DNA of 5,547 bases, taken from the NCBI GenBank assembly GCA_017543725.1, contig JAFYFO010000371.1, positions 1-5,547 on the forward strand, given 5' to 3'. The notes beneath the pieces were generated by a model, which saw nothing but the letters and a program-made list of their open reading frames with translations, was not told the DNA's origin and did no database searches. This DNA comes from Eubacterium sp. (GTDB taxonomy: Bacteria > Bacillota > Clostridia > Oscillospirales > Acutalibacteraceae). Below, piece by piece: positions 1 through 5,198 of the stretch. Each line of letters begins with the position of its first letter. Positions within the stretch are counted from its first letter, which is position 1. The translations under genes were made by a program, and so were the position numbers.

Positions 1-64
1 GAATTGACTCCGTCATGAATTGGCAAGCCATGAATTGACTTTGTCATGAATTGCACTGCGTGCA
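1..64. repeat. Short tandem array of ATGAATTG boxes alternating with mini-hairpins
   Basis: The box ATGAATTG occurs at 15-22, 30-37 and 46-53, and a truncated copy (GAATTG) opens the window, giving a period of 15-16 bases. Between the boxes lie four tiny palindromes: TGAC-tcc-GTCA (5-15), TGGC-aa-GCCA (21-30), TGAC-ttt-GTCA (36-46) and TGCAC-tgc-GTGCA (52-64). The arms change together while the loops differ. The array is cut by the left edge, so its full length is unknown. I cannot assign it to a named repeat family. It lies just upstream of the alr promoter region and looks like an intergenic repeat rather than coding sequence. Confidence 0.7.
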
Positions 65-115
65 TTGCATAATTAAATAATATTATACCATAGTATATTA
101 TAATTTACAAGATAC

Positions 116-144
116 TTGAAATTTTATATTAAAAGTTATAGAAT
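116..144 (+). promoter_or_regulatory. Candidate sigma-A-type promoter for alr
   Basis: TTGAAA (116-121) and TAGAAT (139-144) are separated by exactly 17 bases, so transcription would start near 151, about 20 bases before the alr start codon. A second possible -10, TATAAT at 99-104, has no good -35 at the right distance. The surrounding 65-145 stretch is very AT-rich, so chance matches are easy and the assignment is moderate. Confidence 0.45.
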
Positions 145-172
145 AAGGATAACACTTTTTCGGAGGCGTAAA

Positions 173-1309
173 ATGTTTAACAGAACAGAGGCTCAGATTA
201 GTCTTGACGCTATCGAGTTTAATTATAACAACACAAGAAAAAAACTCCCCGAGGGAGTTAAAATCTTAGGCGTTATCAAAGCGGACGCATATGGTCACGG
301 CGCTGTCCAAATCGGGAAATTTCTCGACGGAAAATGCGATTTTTTCGGCGTTGCCTGCCTTGAAGAAGCGCTTGAACTGAAAAAAGCAGGGATTAAAACT
401 CCGATTCTGATTCTCGGCTGGGTTTCGCCCTGTGAATTTAAAGATGTTGTTGAAAACGATATAAGAATTCCGATTTTCCATTATGAAGACGCTGCCGCTC
501 TTTCCGAACAGGCAAAGCGCTGCGGTAAAAAGGCTTTCTTCCATTTCTGTGTTGACACGGGAATGAGCCGCATAGGTTTTCAGGTTAATGAAGAAAGCGC
601 AGATATATGCGAAAAAATTTCAAAACTCGATAACATCTGCGCAGAAGGACTTTTCTCACATTTTGCAACAGCAGATGAAAGCGATTTATCAAAAGCACTC
701 AGGCAAAGGGAAAAATTTGATGAATTCATCGCACTTCTTGAAAAAAGAAATATTAATATTCCGATTAAGCATATCAACAACAGCGCAGGAATTATGAATT
801 TTGATAAATACTATGATATGTGCAGAATGGGAATTATTTTATACGGACTTTATCCCTCGCACGAAGTTGATAAAAAACTGCTTGATATCAAGCCCGTTAT
901 GAGATGGATAAGTCATATTTCCCATATCAAAACGCTTGAAGCAGGGCGCGAAATCTCCTACGGCGGAACTTTCAAAACAAGTTCTCAAACCCTTGTTGCA
1001 ACAATCCCCGTCGGATATGCCGACGGATATCCGAGAGCGCTTTCAAACAAAGGCAAAGTTGTTATAAACGGCAAAAGAGCGCCGATTATCGGCAGAGTTT
1101 GTATGGACCAGTTTATGGTTGATATAAGCGATATTCCCGATGCAAAAATCGGTGACGAAGTTGTTTTAATCGGCGACGGGCTTTCCATGGAAGAAGTTTC
1201 GGAGGCGGCGTTTTCCTTCAATTATGAACTTCCCTGCAAAATAACAAGGAGAGTTCCGAGAACTTTCTTCAAAAACGGAAAAATAATTTCAACAACAAAA
1301 AATATTTAA
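173..1309 (+). CDS. alr: Alanine racemase (PLP-dependent, fold type III)
   Basis: Interconverts L- and D-alanine in the cytoplasm to supply D-Ala for peptidoglycan. The 378-residue length is normal for the family. The N-terminal TIM-barrel carries the PLP lysine K36 in IKADAYGHG. The DTGMSRIG segment (128-135) holds R133, followed by SHFATADE and R218 in CRMGIILYG. The C-terminal beta domain has the second catalytic base Y263 in ISYGGTF, then VGYADGYPR and GRVCMDQFMVD. The ATG at 173 is chosen because GGAGG (162-166) sits six bases upstream; the longer reading from TTG at 116 adds residues that do not look like the family and would start within the putative promoter. Oddity: residue 126, where well-studied enzymes have the carbamylated lysine (K129 in the Geobacillus stearothermophilus enzyme), is cysteine. 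The next gene, on the same strand, has its own promoter. Family assignment is very secure. Confidence 0.97.
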   Translation: MFNRTEAQISLDAIEFNYNNTRKKLPEGVKILGVIKADAYGHGAVQIGKFLDGKCDFFGVACLEEALELKKAGIKTPILILGWVSPCEFKDVVENDIRIPIFHYEDAAALSEQAKRCGKKAFFHFCVDTGMSRIGFQVNEESADICEKISKLDNICAEGLFSHFATADESDLSKALRQREKFDEFIALLEKRNINIPIKHINNSAGIMNFDKYYDMCRMGIILYGLYPSHEVDKKLLDIKPVMRWISHISHIKTLEAGREISYGGTFKTSSQTLVATIPVGYADGYPRALSNKGKVVINGKRAPIIGRVCMDQFMVDISDIPDAKIGDEVVLIGDGLSMEEVSEAAFSFNYELPCKITRRVPRTFFKNGKIISTTKNI

Positions 1310-1310
1310 C

Positions 1311-1350
1311 TTGACAAATACAATCTAATTGCGTACAATTAGATTGTATT
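1311..1350 (+). promoter_or_regulatory. ohrR: ohrR promoter overlaid by a perfect 15-bp inverted-repeat operator
   Basis: TTGACA (1311-1316), a 17-base spacer and TACAAT (1334-1339) form a near-consensus promoter, with a start near 1346. A perfect inverted repeat covers it: AATACAATCTAATTG (1317-1331) and its complement CAATTAGATTGTATT (1336-1350), around CGTA. Within it lies TACAAT-TAG-ATTGTA (1334-1348), whose left arm is the -10 hexamer itself, and a less perfect twin at 1319-1333. From memory, Bacillus OhrR sites have the form TACAATT-A-AATTGTA, a close match. Repression would block RNA polymerase directly, so autoregulation by the downstream OhrR is the natural inference. The stem is followed by TTTTT (1349-1353) and starts seven bases after the alr stop, so as RNA it could also help terminate alr. 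Confidence 0.85.
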
Positions 1351-1360
1351 TTTATGTTAG

Positions 1361-1430
1361 GCAGAGTGAAATGAATCCGAACCGCCTGAAATGCAGTTCT
1401 TAAGCGAAATTCGAATTTTTCACTCTTGCA
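1361..1430 (+). promoter_or_regulatory. Structured ohrR leader (imperfect stem-loop)
   Basis: GAGTGAAA (1364-1371) pairs perfectly with TTTCACTC (1418-1425), and pairing can be extended at the base with GCA/TGC and inward with CGAA/TTCG, allowing bulges. The loop contains about 30 bases. It lies within the roughly 100-base untranslated leader expected from the operator-promoter. A ten-codon reading frame, ATG at 1371 to TAA at 1403 (MNPNRLKCSS), lies inside but has only a weak ribosome site. Whether the structure has a function is unknown. Confidence 0.4.
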
Positions 1431-1450
1431 TTACAGTTAAGGTGATGGAA

Positions 1451-1882
1451 ATGGAAAAAAACTACGATGTCTTAAAACTTGAAAATCAACTATGTTTTCC
1501 GCTTTACGCGTGTTCAAAAGAGGTTGTTAAAAGATATAAGCCCTTTCTTGACGAACTTGATTTAACCTACACCCAGTATATAACCATGATGGTTTTATGG
1601 GATAAAAAAAGCGTTAATGTTAAAGAACTCGGCGAAAATCTTTTTCTCGATTCGGGAACGCTCACTCCCCTGCTGAAAAAACTTGAAGCAAAGGGCTATA
1701 TTGAGCGCAAGCGCTCCAAAGACGATGAAAGAAACCTCCTTGTTTCAATAACCCAAAAAGGCGAAGAACTCAAGGACAAAGCAATTGATATTCCGATAAA
1801 AATGGGGCAATGCGTTAAACTGACGCGTGAAGAAGCCGCCGAACTTTATAAACTTCTGAATAAACTTCTCAGCAATATATGA
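1451..1882 (+). CDS. ohrR: OhrR-type organic peroxide-sensing transcriptional repressor (MarR family)
   Basis: A 143-residue MarR-family regulator that very closely resembles Bacillus OhrR. Proteins of this group repress peroxide-defence genes until an organic hydroperoxide oxidises an N-terminal cysteine. Visible here are the reactive-Cys motif LENQLCF with C15, and Y19, Y29 and Y40, the tyrosines expected around that thiol. The winged helix-turn-helix follows (about 54-105, with the recognition segment LDSGTLTPLLKKLE), then the wing with KRSKDDER, and C-terminal dimerisation helices. ATG 1451 is preferred over ATG 1445 because AGGTG (1440-1444) lies six bases upstream of 1451 and none before 1445, and because it puts the sensor Cys at 15, the Bacillus position. 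Two extra cysteines, C21 and C121, are present. C121 is near where two-Cys OhrR proteins such as that of Xanthomonas carry their resolving Cys. No ohr peroxidase gene is in the window. Control is probably by its own operator at 1317-1350. Confidence 0.92.
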   Translation: MEKNYDVLKLENQLCFPLYACSKEVVKRYKPFLDELDLTYTQYITMMVLWDKKSVNVKELGENLFLDSGTLTPLLKKLEAKGYIERKRSKDDERNLLVSITQKGEELKDKAIDIPIKMGQCVKLTREEAAELYKLLNKLLSNI

Positions 1883-1888
1883 AATATT

Positions 1889-1921
1889 AAAAAAGCCGTT
1901 TCGCTAATCCGAAACGGCTTT
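1889..1921 (-). terminator. Terminator hairpin copy 1, T-tract facing leftward
   Basis: A perfect 12-bp stem AAAGCCGTTTCG / CGAAACGGCTTT (1892-1903, 1910-1921) with loop CTAATC. On the plus strand it is preceded by six A (1889-1894, three of them inside the stem) and followed only by TTT then CAG, so the long U-tract forms on leftward transcripts. It lies seven bases past the ohrR stop, so it could still stop ohrR transcripts weakly. Bases 1892-1921 are identical, loop included, to 2200-2229. Confidence 0.75.
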
Positions 1922-1964
1922 CAGCGTGTCGACAAACCTAAAAAAATATAATGGAGACACGCTG
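1922..1964. repeat. Inverted repeat at the left end of the element
   Basis: CAGCGTGTC (1922-1930) is exactly complementary to GACACGCTG (1956-1964), with a 25-base AT-rich loop. The left arm is also the outer part of the putative terminal inverted repeat, so this end has both a local partner and a distant one at 2185-2199. Confidence 0.65.
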
Positions 1965-2005
1965 CAGACTTTAGAGAAAGGTGCAGAATTTTGTTTTCTT
2001 GTGAG

Positions 2006-2033
2006 CGGGTGCTGTACAAAGGTACCGCCCCCG
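2006..2033. repeat. Imperfect GC-rich hairpin in the element
   Basis: Stem CGGG-t-GC-t-GTAC (2006-2017), loop AAAG, then GTAC-c-GC-c-CCCG (2022-2033): ten pairs with two single mismatches. It stands out as GC-rich between AT-rich flanks. Confidence 0.6.
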
Positions 2034-2053
2034 AGCAAAAAATAAAAAGCGCA

Positions 2054-2088
2054 AAAATTCCCGAGAATTCGATGTTCTCGGGAATTTT
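2054..2088. repeat. Perfect 14-bp hairpin in the element, terminator-like
   Basis: AAAATTCCCGAGAA (2054-2067) pairs perfectly with TTCTCGGGAATTTT (2075-2088) around a seven-base loop. A/T runs at both outer ends give it the look of a weak bidirectional terminator, but no gene ends next to it. Confidence 0.7.
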
Positions 2089-2120
2089 AATATTGATATT
2101 TTAAAGGGTGTTTCACACGC

Positions 2121-2142
2121 GGAGCGTCGAGGTCGCCGCTCC
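2121..2142. repeat. Short GC-rich inverted repeat in the element
   Basis: GGAGCG (2121-2126) and CGCTCC (2137-2142) are complementary with a ten-base loop. The surrounding GC-rich block (about 2115-2146) contrasts with the AT-rich sequence on both sides. Confidence 0.5.
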
Positions 2143-2199
2143 CTACAACAATGTGTATTAAAAAACACTTGCGCGGTTATGCCCTTTGTCTACAGTCTG

Positions 2200-2232
2200 A
2201 AAGCCGTTTCGCTAATCCGAAACGGCTTTTTT
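2200..2232 (+). terminator. Terminator hairpin copy 2, T-tract facing rightward
   Basis: The same 12-bp stem and CTAATC loop as copy 1 (2200-2211, 2218-2229), here followed by TTTTTT (2227-2232), a good intrinsic terminator for rightward transcripts. It lies eight bases beyond the stop of the leftward protease gene. For that transcript it offers the same stem but only a three-U tail. With copy 1 it looks like one half of an originally single bidirectional terminator between convergent genes. Confidence 0.75.
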
Positions 2233-2240
2233 GTTTGATA

Positions 2241-3647
2241 TTACTTTGATTCAATAAGTTTGCATTTGATTTCAAAGGTTTTGATTTTGTTGTTTTCAAT
2301 TCTTGCAATTGAAAGAGTAACGGTGTCGCCGGGCTTTTTCTTTGAAAGAGCCGAGGTCATAACATCAACCGAGGTTAAAGTTTTGCCGTCTATTGCAACA
2401 ATCATATCATATTGCTTGATATTGCTGTTTTTAAGGTCTGATTCGGAATCAATCTCCTGAATAACCATTGTTCCCTCAGCCTTTTTGAAGCCCTTTTCTT
2501 CAAGCGCATTGAGAATTGCATTTGAACTTCTGTAGTTTGCAAGGGTGTTATAAGTTATACCAATCTTCGCTCTGCCTGCAACATATCCGTTTTTGATAAG
2601 AGAATTTGCGGTTTCAACTGCCGTGTTGCTTGGAACGGCAAAGCCCATTCCCTCATATTCCGTTGAAGCAATTTTTGAAGAATTTATTCCGATAACCTGA
2701 CCCTGCATATTGAAGAGCGCTCCGCCCGAGTTGCCGGGATTGATTGCGGCGTCAACCTGAATACATTCGTTATTATATCCGATTGAGGATGAAACAGGAA
2801 CATCAAGCGCCGAAACAATGCCCCTTGTTACGCTGTTTTTGAAAGTTAAACCGCCCGGGCATCCGATTGCAACGCAATCCTCGCCGACTTCAATATCCTT
2901 GCTGTCGCCGAATTCGGCAATCTGAAGCCCTGTTGCGTTGATTGAAAGAACGCCGATATCGGTCTGGCTGTCGTATCCGATAAGAGTTGCATCGTATTCC
3001 TTATCGTTATCAAGAGTTACCGTGAAAGAACTTCCTTCTGCAATAACATGAGCGCAGGTCATAATATATGTTTTTCCGTTTGATTCGCTCATTATAACAC
3101 CCGAGCCTTCGCCTGACGCAACTTTTTCGCCGGAATCCGAGGACTGACCGTAGTTATAGAAATAACTGTATGCGCTTTGCTGGGTGTAAACAGTTATACC
3201 AACGCAGGAAGCCTTGCTCTTTGAGGCAACGCCTGCCGCAGTTAAATTGCCGTCATTATCATTCTTTGCCGCTTCATCACTGCCGACAACGCTTGCCGCC
3301 GCTGAATCATCCGCTTCGTTATTTGAATCTTCTGCGCTTTGCGACTGCGAGGTTTTCGAGGAACTGCCGCTTCCCGAACCATTATAAAGCGCCATACCGA
3401 TTCCGACAGTGCCGACAAATGCGCAAACAATAATAAGAATGATTATAACCAAAAGAGTTTTATTCTTCTTTCTCGGTTTAACATTGCCCATGGGATAATT
3501 GTTTTGAGGGGGCATATTATAAACCGGAGGCGTATAGAACTGCCTGTTCTGATTTTGCTGAGGTGAATAATAATTGCCCTCGTTTTGATTGTTTTGATTG
3601 TTTTGGTTATCCGTTCCAAAACCGTTGTTGTTATAATAATTGTCCAT
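2241..3647 (-). CDS. Membrane-anchored HtrA/DegP-like serine protease with one PDZ domain
   Basis: An S1C-family quality-control protease of 468 residues, probably degrading misfolded proteins outside the membrane. In order: a cytoplasmic tail rich in Asn, Gln, Tyr and Pro (1-57); a basic patch RKKNK; one membrane segment (about 64-88); a Gly/Ser/acidic linker (to about 135); a trypsin-like domain with H200 (MTCAHVI), D230 (SQTDIGVLSI) and S307 in NPGNSGGALFN; and a PDZ domain (about 360-465). The triad is complete, so it should be active. There are six cysteines on the outer side (148, 198, 258, 263, 295, 462), many for such a protein. The ATG at 3647 is supported by AGGAG nine bases upstream. 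It starts 25 bases after the kinase stop and is probably the last gene of the regulator-kinase-protease operon. htrA/degP-type identity is secure; a specific symbol is not. Confidence 0.95.
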   Translation of the reverse strand: MDNYYNNNGFGTDNQNNQNNQNEGNYYSPQQNQNRQFYTPPVYNMPPQNNYPMGNVKPRKKNKTLLVIIILIIVCAFVGTVGIGMALYNGSGSGSSSKTSQSQSAEDSNNEADDSAAASVVGSDEAAKNDNDGNLTAAGVASKSKASCVGITVYTQQSAYSYFYNYGQSSDSGEKVASGEGSGVIMSESNGKTYIMTCAHVIAEGSSFTVTLDNDKEYDATLIGYDSQTDIGVLSINATGLQIAEFGDSKDIEVGEDCVAIGCPGGLTFKNSVTRGIVSALDVPVSSSIGYNNECIQVDAAINPGNSGGALFNMQGQVIGINSSKIASTEYEGMGFAVPSNTAVETANSLIKNGYVAGRAKIGITYNTLANYRSSNAILNALEEKGFKKAEGTMVIQEIDSESDLKNSNIKQYDMIVAIDGKTLTSVDVMTSALSKKKPGDTVTLSIARIENNKIKTFEIKCKLIESK

Positions 3648-3672
3648 AGTTTGTTACTCCTTTTCGGTTGAA

Positions 3673-5178
3673 TTATTTTGCTTTGGGAAGAAGGAAGATG
3701 AAGCACGCTTCGTTTTCGCTGTTTGATTCAGCCCAGATTCTTCCGCCGTGCATTTCAACAACCATTTTAACTATATAAAGTCCGTGTCCTGCGCCCTTGG
3801 CGTCGAGGCTTCTTGACTTATCAACCTTATAGAATCTTTCAAATATTCTTGAAAGTTCCGCCTTGTTTATTCCCTCTCCGCTGTTTGCAATTGAAACCTC
3901 AATAAAGTTTCCTTTTTCGCTGAGAGAGATATTGATATATCCGTTTTCATTAGTGAATTTAACGGCGTTATCAAAAAGATTATATATAACCTGATAAATC
4001 ATATCGGCGTCCGCATTCACACGATAGGGCTTTGCGTCTTCAAGACCTCTGATTTCAATATTCTTTTTCTCAATTTTCTGTTCGAAAGTTAAAAGAATAT
4101 GAATTATCTGGTCGGTTATATTATAGTTTTTCCGCTTCATTTCAAAGTCGCCCGATTCCATCTTGCTCATATTGAGCATAGCAACAACAAGGCGCGAAAG
4201 CCGTCTTACTTCGTCGCTGACGATTTTAAGATAGTATTCCTGCTTATCTTTGGGAATTGTTCCATCGAGAATACCGTCGATAAATCCTGCAATTGAAGTC
4301 ATCGGCGTTTTGAGTTCGTGGGAAACATTTGCAACGAATGAGCGGCGCGAATTTTCAAGTTTATCAAGCGCGTCAGCCATTTCGTTGAAAGCGTATTCCA
4401 AATCGGCAAGTTCATCATTACTGCTGATTTTAACCCTGTATGAAAAATCGCCGAGCGCAAAACTCTTTGCCGCAGCGCTCATCTGCCTGAGCGGAGTTAC
4501 CATCCGCTTTGTCAGAAGCCATATCATAATGCAGCCCGCAAGCAAGCAGATTACTGCAACAATGATAAAGATTTTCAAAACGGAAGAAACAAGTTCGGTT
4601 GTTCCCGATTCAACAATTGCAAAAACCGAGCCGATTATATCGTTTTCACCGTGGGAATAAGTCGGCGCGATAATCGCCGTCCCGACAATATAGTATTCCT
4701 TATTATCAATCGTTATGCTTGCAAAGGCGTTTCCGTCTTCAAAAACACGCTGAATGAGATTATCTTTAACCTTGAATTTCTTATGTTTATCGCAGACCAT
4801 TGAAGCGTCGTAGTACGGCGAAATGCCGACCTGCTCGCGGCAGAGAATAATCTTTCCCTCGTTATCGCAAACGAAAACGTCGCTGTCGATGCAGTTTGAA
4901 ACAACTAAGAGAGATTCGCAGATAACCTCTTTTTCATATGAATAATCGCTGTTCATATTGTTAACTATCAGCGTTTGCGAAACATTTTTTGCAATCGACT
5001 GAGTGTTTTCTCTCAAAAGATTTGTTTTTTCATCAATGGCATATTTGTTAACAAGAATGATGAGCGAAGTTCCGAGCACAACGAATGTAACCAGAAATAT
5101 TGAAGCAAACATAAGAAAGTAGGTTAAGAAAATATTTCCCCTGCCCTTCGGTTTGCTTTTTAATCCTGAAAGAGCCAT
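3673..5178 (-). CDS. Sensor histidine kinase with extracytoplasmic sensor domain and HAMP domain
   Basis: A 501-residue inner sensor kinase pairing with the upstream regulator. A basic N terminus precedes membrane segment 1 (about 17-43). The extracytoplasmic domain (about 45-198) has a Cache/PAS-like core around VFVCDNEGKIIL. Membrane segment 2 is about 201-222, HAMP about 223-275. The HisKA dimerisation domain has phosphate acceptor H287 in FVANVSHELKTP. The ATPase domain has the N box (YNLFDNAVKF, N400/N404), G1 box NSGEGI (432-437), F box RIFERFYKVD and G2 box GAGHGL (462-467). The G1 Asp that normally contacts adenine is Asn432, a change tolerated in many Firmicutes kinases. Five cysteines (87, 96, 104, 113, 129) fall in the sensor domain, which is unusual. 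The start at 5178 follows the regulator by 20 bases, but its best SD-like stretch, AAGGA, is about 14 bases away, so initiation may rely on translational coupling. Confidence 0.95.
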   Translation of the reverse strand: MALSGLKSKPKGRGNIFLTYFLMFASIFLVTFVVLGTSLIILVNKYAIDEKTNLLRENTQSIAKNVSQTLIVNNMNSDYSYEKEVICESLLVVSNCIDSDVFVCDNEGKIILCREQVGISPYYDASMVCDKHKKFKVKDNLIQRVFEDGNAFASITIDNKEYYIVGTAIIAPTYSHGENDIIGSVFAIVESGTTELVSSVLKIFIIVAVICLLAGCIMIWLLTKRMVTPLRQMSAAAKSFALGDFSYRVKISSNDELADLEYAFNEMADALDKLENSRRSFVANVSHELKTPMTSIAGFIDGILDGTIPKDKQEYYLKIVSDEVRRLSRLVVAMLNMSKMESGDFEMKRKNYNITDQIIHILLTFEQKIEKKNIEIRGLEDAKPYRVNADADMIYQVIYNLFDNAVKFTNENGYINISLSEKGNFIEVSIANSGEGINKAELSRIFERFYKVDKSRSLDAKGAGHGLYIVKMVVEMHGGRIWAESNSENEACFIFLLPKAK

Positions 5179-5198
5179 CTTACAACCGATATTCCTTA

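Larger units (their letters stand above)
1922..2199. mobile_element. Putative MITE-like inserted element (278 bp, no credible gene)
   Basis: The segment starts CAGCGTGTCGACAAA and ends TTTGTCTACAGTCTG, imperfect terminal inverted repeats with 12 of 15 bases matching. It is flanked by exact 30-bp direct copies of a terminator hairpin (1892-1921, 2200-2229), as a target duplication would look. Inside are at least four separate hairpins and no convincing reading frame; the only sizeable one (minus strand, about 65 codons, entering from the hairpins) has no known-family features. It lacks a transposase, so any movement would need one from elsewhere. Alternative: a mosaic of intergenic repeats whose own ends are terminator hairpins. 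A 30-bp duplication is long for most insertion sequences, which keeps the confidence moderate. Confidence 0.5.

Noticed and set aside
1..64. CRISPR array at the left edge
   Set aside because: The repeat box is only 8 bases and the period 15-16, with palindromic rather than unique spacers.
65..104. TATAAT at 99-104 as the main alr promoter
   Set aside because: No acceptable -35 lies 16-18 bases upstream; TTGCAT at 65-70 is 28 bases away. It is kept only as a lesser alternative to 116-144.
116..172. Longer alanine racemase reading from TTG at 116
   Set aside because: It lacks a ribosome site, overlaps the putative promoter, and the added residues are unlike the family; ATG 173 has GGAGG six bases upstream.
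1391..1450. Longer ohrR reading from ATG 1391 or ATG 1445
   Set aside because: ATG 1391 lies in the leader hairpin without a ribosome site, and ATG 1445 abuts the AGGTG. ATG 1451 gives correct spacing and puts the sensor Cys at 15.
1351..1450. Riboswitch upstream of ohrR
   Set aside because: The leader has one imperfect stem but no recognisable conserved core of a known riboswitch class.
1971..2168. Minus-strand 65-codon frame in the intergenic element
   Set aside because: It runs through three hairpins, has an Arg/Cys-rich composition from GC-rich repeats, shows no family motif and no clear ribosome site.
3170..3706. Overlapping frames antisense to or out of frame with the protease start region
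   Set aside because: They are by-products of the low-complexity N/Q/S-rich coding sequence; the protease frame has full domain support.
4250..4660. Plus-strand 136-codon frame opposite the kinase
   Set aside because: It lies antisense to the HAMP and HisKA coding region, and the kinase frame explains the conservation; no motif of its own.
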